Shown: piece after piece, positions 9,360 through 18,598 of the stretch
Layout of the letters: each line of letters begins with the position of its first letter
How positions within the stretch are numbered: the first letter of the stretch is position 1
DNA from: Prevotella merdae
GTDB taxonomy: Bacteria; Bacteroidota; Bacteroidia; Bacteroidales; Bacteroidaceae
DNA: 64,000 bases
Reading direction: 5' to 3'
NCBI RefSeq assembly: GCF_900290275.1
Contig: NZ_LT985324.1
Location: 695,466 to 759,465, forward strand
The notes under the pieces: generated by a model
Database searches by the model: none
The model's input: only the letters and a program-made list of their open reading frames with translations
Told to the model about the DNA's origin: nothing
Program-made: the position numbers and the translations under genes

Positions 9360-10154
9360 CTATTTATGGCTTATGTTCAATATATACCAACATGAAGTGG
9401 TGAAAAAATTTCTGATATACTTCACCTTCCAGACCCAATGTGGCAAGAGCCGTGGGGTAAGGTGGAACTTCTGTTTGTAATGTGGGTTGATGAACCAGAG
9501 TTTTTGATCTGTTACCGAAAAGCCACATTGGTGTATGAGTCTTTCAAACAACTCTATACTTGTTCGGCATTCTTTTATGCTCATAAGTTCATTCATAGTT
9601 CCTTTCTCTTCATTGCATGTTTTTAGCAACAACCGGTATAAAGGGTTTGGCAGCAAGTGAATGAATGGCAGATGTGAGCAAAGTTTGCTTCTGCAAATCT
9701 GTTGATGTCCTCCAAAAGGCATTTGCCATGCGGGGAATCCGACAAACAGCACGCCTTTTGTTTTCATAAACTTTCTTAGGTGTGCAAGAAATGGCTCTTT
9801 TGTAGGAACGTGTTCTATCACATCATGTAATAGTATTACGTCATATTTATCCTCTTCATTACATGGAACAGGATATTGCATGAAATCACTGCATACAAAT
9901 GTGGCATGATTGCTGATTTCAGAAAAGTATGCTTTGGCATCTTTAATTCTGCATTCGGCAATATCTATACCTGTCACTCTGCAGCCCAACTGTGCAAAGG
10001 GAACTAAGTTTCCTCCTTCACCACAGCCTACCTCCAAGATTCTACTCTTTGGTGTCAGTTCCGTAAAATCTGACAAGTAGCTGATGTAAAACTCCTTAGA
10101 TGTTATCTCCAAGTCACGGAAATACATCTTTCTGTCTGTATGTCTTTTTTGCAT
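9360..10154 (-). CDS. Class I SAM-dependent methyltransferase
   Basis: A Rossmann-type methyltransferase of about 264 residues. Motif I is LEVGCGEGGNL, followed by GIDIAECRIKDA (acidic residue binding the SAM ribose) and VILLHDVIEHV (post-II motif). The substrate is not evident; the arrangement resembles small-molecule or lipid methyltransferases of the UbiE/UbiG type. I prefer the ATG at 10154 (MQKRHTDRKM) because the upstream codons back to 10199 are AT-rich and poorly protein-like. It follows the sigma/barrel gene closely on the same strand and is probably co-transcribed with it. Confidence 0.75.
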   Translation of the reverse strand: MQKRHTDRKMYFRDLEITSKEFYISYLSDFTELTPKSRILEVGCGEGGNLVPFAQLGCRVTGIDIAECRIKDAKAYFSEISNHATFVCSDFMQYPVPCNEEDKYDVILLHDVIEHVPTKEPFLAHLRKFMKTKGVLFVGFPAWQMPFGGHQQICRSKLCSHLPFIHLLPNPLYRLLLKTCNEEKGTMNELMSIKECRTSIELFERLIHQCGFSVTDQKLWFINPHYKQKFHLTPRLLPHWVWKVKYIRNFFTTSCWYILNISHK

Positions 10155-10230
10155 GTATCTTATTTTTTTGACTTTTCTGTATATATAGATACAGGTCATT
10201 CATAAAGACTGCATGCAAAATGATACTTTC

Positions 10231-11922
10231 TTACCAAGAGAGCCTAATACCGAAAGGCACAGTCAATGTAAATGGACGTTCTGTCCAAGTGTTCTTGACT
10301 TCGCTTTCATTCGGAATGTACCAATTCAGCGTTGGCTCAACAAACAAAGTTAACTTTGGTGCAATTTGATATTGTATTCCGATGTTAGTGTTTACAGTCC
10401 ACTGTATAGAAGGTGTTGTCTTCCAATCCGTTGTATAGCCAGACTTTCCTCCTATTACATAGTCTGCATATGTCTTTCCAGACAATGGTATCTGAATGCT
10501 TGCTCCTGCAGAACCGTAAGCCGACAGTCTCTTGTACGCCATGAATTGGTACGAGAGCTTGACCGGGATACCGATGTAATGCAACTTTTGTTCCTTGTCA
10601 ACACGGTAATTGCCAGTACCTAAAGTAAAATATGACTTCAAGTAAGAGTATTGGAGTCCTGTTTCTAAACTCCAATGCTTTCCTATGCTCTTGTTCACAG
10701 CCAATCCTAATATTATTGGTTTGTCATGATGTTCTACCTCTTCAATTTTGCCCTTGTTATTATCGGCAATATCCATCATTGCAACATTTTCCGCCGTTGG
10801 GTCAGTTGGAGTTAAGCGATGTAGATATTCAGAATACTCTTCCCATGTAGTAAAACTCTTTTTTGAAGGTTGTTCACTCGTAATATCATTACCGTTACTT
10901 GTTATAATTTTATAAACATTTTGCACAAGAGTAGTACCCAAAGAACCAGCTGCGAGCAACTGCCATTTACTTTTCTTGTACGTCCTTGTATCATCCGCAA
11001 TCCATCTTTCCTCGTTTGGAATAGGTGTATATACAGTATCTTTTGTGATGATACTATCTCGCTTGTTATCAGCCAAAACATGTTGGTTCTCCTGCAAAGA
11101 ATCGGATATTTCGAGTATTACATTTTGACCAGCCTTAATCGAATCACCAACAGTTATTACAATGTTCTTTCCCGGTTGAACACTTCGATAATTAGAGCAC
11201 AAAACAGCGTTTTGCGCTCTACTAACAGAAACATTAGGCATCTTTTGTATAGGCGTAATGTCTTCATTAGGCTTTCGAGTTCGAACTATATTCACATCAT
11301 TTTCTGAAACTATTTTTTTCTTTGCTGTAAAATATCTATATACAGGGATGACTATCAACGCCAATACGATGATAAGCATAGCTCTTGGAGACAAAATGTT
11401 TCGCAACATTGCCTTTGCCCTTGACAATTGTGAGGAAGAACTATGTGGAGCAATATCAAGTAATTCGCTGATTTCTTGATGGGACAAGCCATCCAAAACA
11501 GACATATTGAATATTTTCTTATACCCTTCAGGCAAACTGTCTATAGCTGACATAATTTCCTCATACGAAATTGATTGCTTGGAAGTGTTGTCATCTTCCA
11601 ATACGGAACTAAATTCATCCTCTATATCAGACAAGGAAATGAAATCGTATCTCTTACCTTTCTCCTGATATTTCAATACAAGGTTAGTAGTGATACTTGT
11701 AAGCCATTGACTAAACCTATGAGTATTCTTTAAGTCTTTTAATGAAACAAACGCAAGTATAAAAGCATCTTGGACAAGGTCGTCAACGACAGCCTTGTCC
11801 TCTCTAAGAATATTGATGCATATCCCTTTCATCTTAGGATAATACATTTGGTATAATGTGCTGAAAGCGTCAGCGTCACCTTGTTTTACTTTTTCTACTA
11901 ATGTTGTTATATTTGAAGCCAT
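10231..11922 (-). CDS. ECF sigma factor fused to transmembrane helix and outer-membrane beta-barrel
   Basis: A single 563-residue frame. Residues 1-75 or so are a sigma region 2 (ILREDKAVVDDLVQDAF, FSQWLTSITTNLV). Residues about 125-180 are a region 4 with helix-turn-helix (LPEGYKKIFNMSVLDGLSHQ, EISELLDIAPHSSSSQLSRA). A hydrophobic helix follows (AMLIIVLALIVIPVYRYF, about 187-205), then a ~110-residue polar linker, then a C-terminal half of alternating aromatic strands ending in FTLTVPFGIRLSW, typical of OmpA/porin-like barrels. Read literally, the protein would have its sigma domain in the cytoplasm and its barrel in the outer membrane. In Bacteroidota these parts are normally separate sigma and membrane (anti-sigma/OMP) genes. 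No frameshift is needed for the fusion. Confidence 0.8.
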   Translation of the reverse strand: MASNITTLVEKVKQGDADAFSTLYQMYYPKMKGICINILREDKAVVDDLVQDAFILAFVSLKDLKNTHRFSQWLTSITTNLVLKYQEKGKRYDFISLSDIEDEFSSVLEDDNTSKQSISYEEIMSAIDSLPEGYKKIFNMSVLDGLSHQEISELLDIAPHSSSSQLSRAKAMLRNILSPRAMLIIVLALIVIPVYRYFTAKKKIVSENDVNIVRTRKPNEDITPIQKMPNVSVSRAQNAVLCSNYRSVQPGKNIVITVGDSIKAGQNVILEISDSLQENQHVLADNKRDSIITKDTVYTPIPNEERWIADDTRTYKKSKWQLLAAGSLGTTLVQNVYKIITSNGNDITSEQPSKKSFTTWEEYSEYLHRLTPTDPTAENVAMMDIADNNKGKIEEVEHHDKPIILGLAVNKSIGKHWSLETGLQYSYLKSYFTLGTGNYRVDKEQKLHYIGIPVKLSYQFMAYKRLSAYGSAGASIQIPLSGKTYADYVIGGKSGYTTDWKTTPSIQWTVNTNIGIQYQIAPKLTLFVEPTLNWYIPNESEVKNTWTERPFTLTVPFGIRLSW

Positions 11923-12015
11923 GAGCGAATTGTTTCGTACTATCTATCTTGATATAGATACGCCGAAGGCTTGATGACTGCACAAAGTTTAGTTAAAGAA
12001 TATAAATATGTATAA

Positions 12016-12372
12016 CTATTTTCTGCCCTTCACTATCTGCTCAAAATGCAGCTGCCCCCATTCTATGACGTAGCTGATTTCTCGCAAGAAGTCCTTGGCT
12101 ATTGGTGTGAGAGAATATTCCACCCTTGGAGGAATTTCTTCAAATCTCTCTCTTGTAACAAGTCCTTCTTGCAGTAGATAATCAAGCGTTGACGCAAGTA
12201 CTTTTTCAGAAACCTGGGGGATAGTTCGGAAAAGTTCGCTGAAACGGATGCTTTCCTTTTCGTATTCCTCTATACGGAGCATCACGACCAATGCCCACTT
12301 CTGACTCATCCATTCCAAGACAGGAGCGGCTTGGCAATAATCATAATTGAGTTTCTTTTTCATAATCTTCAA
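12016..12372 (-). CDS. HxlR-family transcriptional regulator
   Basis: A 118-residue winged-helix protein. CQAAPVLEWMSQKWALVVML corresponds to the conserved Cys/GxKW segment of HxlR proteins. The recognition helix follows at FSELFRTIPQVSEKVLASTL, and the wing at RERFEEIPPRVEYSLTPIA. The family senses redox or electrophile stress, often through the N-terminal cysteine. It is divergent from the radical SAM gene, so it probably controls that gene and itself through the shared 120-bp intergenic region. Confidence 0.85.
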   Translation of the reverse strand: MKIMKKKLNYDYCQAAPVLEWMSQKWALVVMLRIEEYEKESIRFSELFRTIPQVSEKVLASTLDYLLQEGLVTRERFEEIPPRVEYSLTPIAKDFLREISYVIEWGQLHFEQIVKGRK

Positions 12373-12433
12373 TACTTACCTTTTGGTTAGGGGCATAAAG
12401 CCAATACGATGATTTCTTTTGTCGGTATCTCCT

Positions 12434-12458
12434 TACCTTTGCACCATCAATTTTGATG
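12434..12458 (+). promoter_or_regulatory. Promoter and candidate HxlR operator of the radical SAM gene
   Basis: TACCTTTG (12434-12441) is a -7 box. The inverted repeat CATCAA-TT-TTGATG (12445-12458) overlaps the expected transcription start, a suitable operator position. Confidence 0.5.
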
Positions 12459-12495
12459 ATACCATTATAATAACGTAAAAAAGAAAGGAAATAGT

Positions 12496-13389
12496 ATGCA
12501 ACCCACATTACATTTTGACGGTCCGGTGTGGCGACCTCCTTATGAAGCCACTTCACAACTCTTGCAGGTCACAGCTGGCTGTACTTGGCATCGCTGCAAG
12601 TTCTGCACGCTCTATGGCAAGCAGAAGTTCCGTATGTCTCCGATGTCTGAAATAGAGGAAGACTTAAAAGTAGTCCATGCTTTCCAACCAAGAGCTCACC
12701 GTATATTTCTTACAGGTGCCAATCCTTTTGTACTCACCACGAACCGCCTGACTGACATTGCACTGCTCATCAGAAAATACGTAGGCGAAGGATACCCTAC
12801 CATCGGTTGTTTCTCTCGAATCACGGATATTCGCAACAAGACGGTAGAGGATCTGCAACAGCTCCACCACTTAGGTTTCGATTATCTTACCATTGGCGTA
12901 GAGAGTGGCGACAGTGAAACTCTAACAAGGGTCAACAAAGGGTATCTGTCCGAAGACATCGTTGAACAATGCCGTAAACTTGAAGAAGCAGATACACATT
13001 ATCACTTCTTCTATCTCGTAGGATTAGGTGGGCATGGAAATGGTGAAAGAAACGCTCTGCGTTCGGCAGGAGTTTTCAACCAGCTTCACCCAGTAAGCAT
13101 AGGCTTCCTCTCGCTAACATTGTTTCCAGAAAGCCAACTCTACCAAGAAATTCAAGAAGGTAAGTTTGAGGAGGCAACAGAGCATGAGCGTTTCGATGAA
13201 ATGATAACACTCATAGAGCATCTGCATATCCAAACGCATATTCTGGGGCGAACTGTTAGCAATCCTGTACCATTTACCGGCTCCTTGCCTCATGACAGAG
13301 TTTCGTTGCTGCAAGAACTGAGAGATGCGAAGGCGGAATTGAGCGAAGAACAGTTGAGAAGTTATCGTGACAGCATCGAATCGTTGTAA
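12496..13389 (+). CDS. Radical SAM protein
   Basis: A 297-residue protein with the cluster motif CTWHRCKFC (residues 29-37), a C-x4-C-x2-C spacing found in one family of stand-alone radical SAM proteins whose members read similar to GCSWNRCTFC. LTIGVESGDSETL is the ribose-binding strand seen in Elp3/MiaB-like barrels. The substrate is unknown. It is divergent from an HxlR regulator and ends at a bidirectional terminator. Small for the family but complete. Confidence 0.85.
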   Translation: MQPTLHFDGPVWRPPYEATSQLLQVTAGCTWHRCKFCTLYGKQKFRMSPMSEIEEDLKVVHAFQPRAHRIFLTGANPFVLTTNRLTDIALLIRKYVGEGYPTIGCFSRITDIRNKTVEDLQQLHHLGFDYLTIGVESGDSETLTRVNKGYLSEDIVEQCRKLEEADTHYHFFYLVGLGGHGNGERNALRSAGVFNQLHPVSIGFLSLTLFPESQLYQEIQEGKFEEATEHERFDEMITLIEHLHIQTHILGRTVSNPVPFTGSLPHDRVSLLQELRDAKAELSEEQLRSYRDSIESL

Positions 13390-13402
13390 GCAGTCCGAAG
13401 AA

Positions 13403-13453
13403 AAGGCAGAGAGTACACAAAACACTCTCTGCCTTCAGTCTCGCTTCTTTTTC
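13403..13453. terminator. Terminator between the radical SAM gene and the AbiE operon
   Basis: AAGGCAGAGAGT pairs perfectly with ACTCTCTGCCTT (9-nt loop), followed by a T-rich stretch on the plus strand. Convergent genes on both sides suggest a bidirectional role. Confidence 0.8.
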
Positions 13454-13581
13454 TTCTTAGGGTAAGGTATCGCAGGCAAAAGAGTTTCAATAATCTCAAT
13501 TGCCTTGTCACGATGCTCTATATCAAGAATATGGTGTTCTTTGGCACCATCCAAAATCAAATATTCCCTTTCGCTATCATC
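13435..13581 (-). other. Short open frame after the AbiEii toxin gene
   Basis: On the minus strand, in a different frame that begins right at the AbiEii stop, about 48 codons are open, starting DDSEREYLILDGAKEHHILD and ending in a lysine-rich tail. There is no ATG. It could be a small protein with an alternative start, a relic, or a frameshift extension of the toxin. The composition looks coding. Confidence 0.35.
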
Positions 13582-14440
13582 CTAATGTTTCTTTGTTCCA
13601 ATATGCCTGTAGGTTCTCTTTGATGCACTTCATCACAACAGAGAAGTCTATCGGCTCTTTCCAACGTATCTTTTTCAAGAATGCTTTCCACCAAATATTG
13701 CGTGTGGCATCCGTTGCAAACTTGTCTGTGAAAAGGGCAAGGTTCTCTCGGTAAGGTGTATTCCTGTTCTTAAACGTACCGACAATGGCTTCCACAAGAA
13801 GTTCCTTGTCTATCTCATGGTTGGTGAACAACTGATACACATCAAAGAAATCTTTCATGCGGCTATTGCTTTCGTCACGGTCAACCATTGCATGAAACTT
13901 CTCTGCTATCAAAGTTTCCAATGAATAGGCATACAGTTCAACGGCAGGAACATCTGACAGCAATAACGGATAGTCCAAAGAAAGAGGATAAGGTGTTACC
14001 ACATCACCGAAGCCTATGTCAACTGACACTTGTTGCACTATTGTATCTAAGTGTGCCACCACTTTTACACAAGTGCCTGGGTATTTCTTTTCAACGGCTA
14101 TTGGCTCCAATTCAAGTGAAGTTGCATCGAATCTAACTCCATCGTCCTCACATTCAATGGCGCACACTTTTTGAAAAACCTCTTTTAGGTTATCTCTATC
14201 ATTGCTGATGCGTTCTCCCAACAGGTCAATGTCAATGGTTGGACGAGCCTTGAACCCATCCAAGGCAAACAACAGCGAACTGCCTTTTAGAAGAAAGTGG
14301 CTCTTGTAAGGACTTGCAGAGATACGGAACAACAAGCGTTCATGCAAGTATCTAACCAACACTTTCATATACTCTTGCTTCTCCTCTTTGGCGAGGTTCA
14401 GCAAACGTGTCCTAATGGACTTCCCTATATTCTTTGTCAT
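13577..14440 (-). CDS. abiEii: AbiEii/AbiGii-type nucleotidyltransferase toxin
   Basis: A 287-residue protein with the nucleotidyltransferase signature LLKGSSLLFALDG and then RPTIDIDLLGE (catalytic acidic pair in DID). EKFHAMVDRDESNSRMKDFFD is the conserved lysine/aspartate segment seen in AbiEii proteins. In type IV toxin-antitoxin systems the toxin acts as a nucleotidyltransferase and arrests growth; in phage defence it aborts infection. Its start overlaps the stop of the antitoxin gene by 4 bp (ATGA), the usual AbiE arrangement. Confidence 0.9.
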   Translation of the reverse strand: MTKNIGKSIRTRLLNLAKEEKQEYMKVLVRYLHERLLFRISASPYKSHFLLKGSSLLFALDGFKARPTIDIDLLGERISNDRDNLKEVFQKVCAIECEDDGVRFDATSLELEPIAVEKKYPGTCVKVVAHLDTIVQQVSVDIGFGDVVTPYPLSLDYPLLLSDVPAVELYAYSLETLIAEKFHAMVDRDESNSRMKDFFDVYQLFTNHEIDKELLVEAIVGTFKNRNTPYRENLALFTDKFATDATRNIWWKAFLKKIRWKEPIDFSVVMKCIKENLQAYWNKETLG

Positions 14441-15021
14441 AGTCTTGTCTCCAAATATGTAGTCAATATATTTTTCACTCTTAGTTTCTGTGCGTATTCA
14501 TGGAGTAGAGATATATTGCGGTTTTCCTTTTTGAGATAGTTGTCTATCACCTCACCGCACACATCAAGTCCTATCTTGTTTCGGTACTTTACAGCATCAC
14601 AGACCGTTCGCTCCATATCTGTAATGTGTATATCATAGCCAGATATATTCTTTTTGATTATACCAAACTCCAAATTCTCCTTTTTCCAATAATAGAGGTC
14701 AATAGGAGGATAGTCTGGCAAACGCACCTTTCGCTTGGCTTCAATGGCTATGCAAGTAGCGGAAGGCACTTGTGTGGAAAGTCCATAATGAGCAAAAGCA
14801 CTATACAGGCAAAGCACCCCATGCGGAACTATACGTTCCACATCTATCATGTTGTTTGCCAACGCTGATATTTCCACATAGACACCATTACGAAGCCGCA
14901 TAAGCGTTCCATCTTCTATAGCACGGCGAAGTTGCTCATATTCACCACGGCTTTTCACTTCACCTGTGGTTATGAATCCACCTCGCTGTTTTAGCGTGTC
15001 AATGACTGTATTTCTATTCAT
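14437..15021 (-). CDS. abiEi: AbiEi-type antitoxin
   Basis: About 194 residues. The N-terminal winged helix (VIDTLKQRGGFITTGEVKSR) is typical of AbiEi antitoxins, which autorepress the operon. The C-terminal part (LPDYPPIDLYYWKK, then DMERTVCDAVKYRNKIGLDV) is the AbiEi core domain. The ATG at 15021 is preferred over the TTG at 15042, because the -7 box TATCTTTG covers that TTG. It precedes the toxin gene with translational overlap. Confidence 0.9.
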   Translation of the reverse strand: MNRNTVIDTLKQRGGFITTGEVKSRGEYEQLRRAIEDGTLMRLRNGVYVEISALANNMIDVERIVPHGVLCLYSAFAHYGLSTQVPSATCIAIEAKRKVRLPDYPPIDLYYWKKENLEFGIIKKNISGYDIHITDMERTVCDAVKYRNKIGLDVCGEVIDNYLKKENRNISLLHEYAQKLRVKNILTTYLETRL

Positions 15022-15039
15022 GTTATTCTTATTTGCGTG

Positions 15040-15047
15040 CAAAGATA
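15040..15047 (-). promoter_or_regulatory. -7 promoter box of the abiE operon
   Basis: TATCTTTG on the minus strand, about 20 bp upstream of the ATG at 15021. It fixes the antitoxin start. Confidence 0.6.
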
Positions 15048-15230
15048 CAACTACTTGTTGAGAATAAAGAATGTCTTGTGTTAAAAGTTACGGAGAATAC
15101 AAATAATATCCGTAATATTTTACGTTTCATCAAACTTTGACCGTTTGCCTTACAAGTCACCTTACATTCATAAATGTGTTAATCAAATCTTAATTCCATG
15201 TCAACAAGTTCTTATACTCATTATTTTAAC

Positions 15231-17264
15231 TTATAGTGAGAAGCCTCTTGGCTTTTTTCTTAGAACCGCACCCAATCCCACTTTTTGTGTTCCGTCCCAA
15301 TTCGTAAGTTGGTCAGCGCACCCATTTGAACCTCCAAGTGAAACGTATGTGTCTGCACTACATGACATATGGTCAACAAAAGCGAGAAAGTTGTCAATGG
15401 CTTTGTCTGTGAATTGAACTTCATTCGTGGCGAAGAGTTTTGTCCAACTGGTGATACATTCTTGCTTGAAGTCTGTAAAACCATGCCACGATATGCCAGA
15501 TAAGAACCTTTTTGCTGCCGATTCTATACAGGCTTTAGAGTCCAATCCAATATTATGCTTTACAGCAGATGCCATAATGCCATAGTATATGGAAGCCGAT
15601 TCTTTCTCGTTGAAGTTGACTCTGTCTGTTTTTGCAAAGGATGATAAAGCTTCATGTCCCTCATGGATGAACTTGTCAAGCACTCCTATGGATCTATTTT
15701 GACGAGCCATGCTTTCACGTTTGGCTTCGGCTTCTTGCCGAGCCTTCTCTTTTGCATCTTCCTCCTTACGTGCTTCCACTCGTCTCCATGCGTCTGTCAT
15801 TTCAGGCTCTTGCCAAATGGCATTCCAACGAGCCTTCAAATCATTGTACATTTCCATAAGTGTAGTATTATATTTTTTTGCACTGGCGAGTTCTTCCTTC
15901 GCATAGACAAGTTGAGTAGTCACTCGCTCCACAGCCTTCTCGTCAAGTTGAGAGATGCGTTGTTTGACTTTGTTGTTTTCAGTCTTTAGCGCATCATTCT
16001 CGGCACGAAGCGACTTGTTCTCTTCTATCTGCTTATTGAGATTCTGCATATAGTAAGTGTATGTCTTGTTGACAGCCTTGCGTACACCTTCATTCTGCTT
16101 GTCACGTTCTGAATTGATGGCTACGACAAGAGCTTTAATAACAGCGTTGATGTTGTTTACACGCTCCTCACGCCACGCCTTTTGTCCTATAAGTGCAGGA
16201 ATAGGGATGGCAAGTTCTTTCTTTACGGCATTCATCGCTTCTTGAACAGGAGCCTTGATGTTGAGAAAAGGAATGGTCAACTCCTTCTTGTCGATTGTGG
16301 CAAGTACTGCATATTTCTCCACTTTGTCAAGAGCAACTTTCGCCTGACGTTCACCTTCAAGCACCACCTTGTTCTTATGCTTGCGTCCTCGCTTCTCTTC
16401 CTCTGAAAGTTCATCATAGGAGAAGCCTCTTGCCAAGCCATACTTATGCCCTACCTTGTTGTAATAGTCAGTATGCAGTTGGGAAAGGTATTTGGATTTG
16501 TCCTTTGCTCGCTCTCCCCACACTTTGGCATATGACACACGTTCCACAACACCCTTTGCCACTTCCGCTTTTGTGTAGTTGTCACGTTCTTCTTTTGGAA
16601 GTGCTCTCCATTCCTTGGTAGAGAGAACCTTTTCTGGATTATCCTTGTGAATGTACTGGCTTCCGATGCGCCCACGTTTCTTTACTTGTTCAACAGGCAC
16701 GGTCTGCACATGGGCATGGATGCTTGTCTCGTCACAATGCACATCAAAGCCGATGACATTCTCTTCTCCCCATTTCTCACATGCAAAGCGGTAGGTGTCC
16801 AATGCCCAGTCATAGATGCCTTTTTGCAATACAACCTTGCTGTGGTCAGCATTTAGATCTGACGTGTTGAGTTTCTGTTCACCAAAGGCAAGCCTGTTAA
16901 GCACATCATGGTCACCACTGAAGATGATGCCGACAGTGCAGTTCGGACTGTTCCTTGAAACTTGGTCGGGACGCTTGGCATCCATATACGGCTTGAAGCC
17001 AAGTTCATCAAGTCTGTGCTGCAAGCGTTCATGCAACGGCACAGACTGGGAACCAAGAGGCACTATCTTTCCACCCTTGACTATCTCAAAGTTGAGTCTC
17101 TTGCGTGAGTAGTTATAATGGTTGTTCTTGTCTATGTCCGCGTTTTTGAGTTGGTAACGTTTCTCGTCCCAACCTCTGCGTTCCGCCTCGTTGCCCACTT
17201 GGGACGAGAACGATTTCTTGTCTGTGCCTACATGGATGGCGGCACGTGGTATGTTTCTTTCCAT
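15231..17264 (-). CDS. mobV: MobV-family relaxase (Pre/Mob type)
   Basis: A 677-residue protein. The metal-binding motif HCDETSIHAH (H176, H183, H185) is that of MobV relaxases, which nick oriT and pilot the DNA strand. NSPNCTVGIIFSGDH and the following segment fit the N-terminal relaxase fold. Residues about 370-560 are predominantly charged coiled coil. The C-terminal 120 residues resemble nothing I recognise. It is longer than the usual 400-500 residues. It lies after the DUF6371 gene on the same strand, with a structured 189-bp gap between that may hold the oriT. It probably mobilises the inner element with the help of a conjugative element. Confidence 0.9.
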   Translation of the reverse strand: MERNIPRAAIHVGTDKKSFSSQVGNEAERRGWDEKRYQLKNADIDKNNHYNYSRKRLNFEIVKGGKIVPLGSQSVPLHERLQHRLDELGFKPYMDAKRPDQVSRNSPNCTVGIIFSGDHDVLNRLAFGEQKLNTSDLNADHSKVVLQKGIYDWALDTYRFACEKWGEENVIGFDVHCDETSIHAHVQTVPVEQVKKRGRIGSQYIHKDNPEKVLSTKEWRALPKEERDNYTKAEVAKGVVERVSYAKVWGERAKDKSKYLSQLHTDYYNKVGHKYGLARGFSYDELSEEEKRGRKHKNKVVLEGERQAKVALDKVEKYAVLATIDKKELTIPFLNIKAPVQEAMNAVKKELAIPIPALIGQKAWREERVNNINAVIKALVVAINSERDKQNEGVRKAVNKTYTYYMQNLNKQIEENKSLRAENDALKTENNKVKQRISQLDEKAVERVTTQLVYAKEELASAKKYNTTLMEMYNDLKARWNAIWQEPEMTDAWRRVEARKEEDAKEKARQEAEAKRESMARQNRSIGVLDKFIHEGHEALSSFAKTDRVNFNEKESASIYYGIMASAVKHNIGLDSKACIESAAKRFLSGISWHGFTDFKQECITSWTKLFATNEVQFTDKAIDNFLAFVDHMSCSADTYVSLGGSNGCADQLTNWDGTQKVGLGAVLRKKPRGFSL

Positions 17265-17453
17265 AAGTATCTTGTTTGAGTTTGTAACGTAGTTCTTGTA
17301 TAATTGGTGACAGGTCTCGGGCGGAGCTTGAGCATAATAGAAGGACTTTTTAAGTGAACAGCGTCAGCAGGTGAATCTAAAAGTCCCTATTATGTTTAGG
17401 ACTTTTGTGAAAGTCCGTCACGCAAGCGTGCTCGCAGATCCTTACCCACTCTG
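17265..17453. other. Candidate origin of transfer upstream of mobV
   Basis: The non-coding stretch directly upstream of the relaxase gene has the inverted repeat AAAAGTCC/GGACTTTT (17379-17406) and a further GGACTTTTT at 17343. It also has the palindrome CACGC-AA-GCGTG (17419-17430). MobV-type origins usually lie just upstream of mob. No nick site consensus is claimed. Confidence 0.45.
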
Positions 17454-18488
17454 CTATGACTCTTCCACCAACACCAATCCAAGACAGTCTATCAGATGCT
17501 GGAGTGGCGGATGTTGCTTTATCAGCCTTTGTAGCGCCATCTGCGGTGTTTCCGTCATCAGAAGGAAGTCGGCAATGTCAAGACCATTGGTCTTTTGTTC
17601 ATCGGTGGCATTGTCTTCCAAGATGTTGCTGACAAGAACTTGCTTGCATATTGATTGCAGCAACGGAAGTTTGCTTTTCCACTTATCCGTTGCCCCAAGG
17701 TCTGGAACCAAAACAACCTCACGACCGCTTAGGACTTCGACAGCATCTTTATTGAAACATCCGTTCATGCCTCCAGTAGCCAACCATACGAAATCAGACA
17801 TGAAGTGGGTGGCAATGATGGCTGTCTTTTCGCTCTCCACGATGGCTATTGTCTTGGTCGTGGTTTTATCTGTCAACAGATGTTCGCCAAAGAAGCACTG
17901 CCGAAGTGTAAAGTCTGGCAATTTTAGTTCCGAGTGTACCCAAGTCACCAAGCTGTGAGGTTCCTTGATGCGGTGTCCTGTCTTGTCATCATACTTCATT
18001 ATCTTGCCAGTGCGCACATTTCCATTGACATCTATCTGCCAAAAGATAGTTGAACCGCCCCATTTCTTTGAAGTGCCGACCTTGTACAAGGCAAACAGCC
18101 GTTCTGTCTCCTCTTTGCCAAAGACCGTTGAAATGTATCGGTACAAAGGATTGACAGAATAGCCATGCAGTGTTTGCTCCATCAACTTATTTTCAATGAA
18201 AGTTGGAAGAGGTTTCTCTTTCCTGCACTCTTTGATTGGTGTTTTATATCTCCAATCATCATTGCAGTTGGCATCGGGATTGTCCTTGAAATAATCAGAT
18301 GGAGAATAATGGTAGCCACAACTCTGTTCATGGTCACAACGCCCCACATTGTCAGGGAATACAATCTGTCCTTGCTCGTCAATATATCTTGCAAAGCAAC
18401 GCTTACGCCCACATTGAGGGCAAGCATATCGGTTGCCCAGCTTGTATTTCTGTAGATGGAATCTATACTCACTCATAAGGCTCTGCAC
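17454..18488 (-). CDS. DUF6371-like zinc-finger/toprim primase-type protein
   Basis: A 344-residue protein. The N-terminus has zinc ligands (CPQCG at 23-27, later CDHEQSCGYH at 51-60), as in primase-type zinc fingers. In the C-terminal half, AIVESEKTAIIATHF and VVLVPDLGATDKW resemble toprim segments with conserved Glu and Asp. The pair with the DUF3987 gene upstream, on the same strand, is standard in Bacteroidales mobilizable elements and suggests a role in initiating element replication. The exact enzymatic activity is inferred. Confidence 0.75.
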   Translation of the reverse strand: MQSLMSEYRFHLQKYKLGNRYACPQCGRKRCFARYIDEQGQIVFPDNVGRCDHEQSCGYHYSPSDYFKDNPDANCNDDWRYKTPIKECRKEKPLPTFIENKLMEQTLHGYSVNPLYRYISTVFGKEETERLFALYKVGTSKKWGGSTIFWQIDVNGNVRTGKIMKYDDKTGHRIKEPHSLVTWVHSELKLPDFTLRQCFFGEHLLTDKTTTKTIAIVESEKTAIIATHFMSDFVWLATGGMNGCFNKDAVEVLSGREVVLVPDLGATDKWKSKLPLLQSICKQVLVSNILEDNATDEQKTNGLDIADFLLMTETPQMALQRLIKQHPPLQHLIDCLGLVLVEES

Positions 18489-18598
18489 TTATTGCACCTT
18501 GCACTTTCTGCACTTTTGCACTTGTTTGGCACAAAATGCAGCATCTTTTGTGCAAGAGTGCAAGAAGTGCAAAGTGCAAACGGTGCAAGGTGGTGGTT

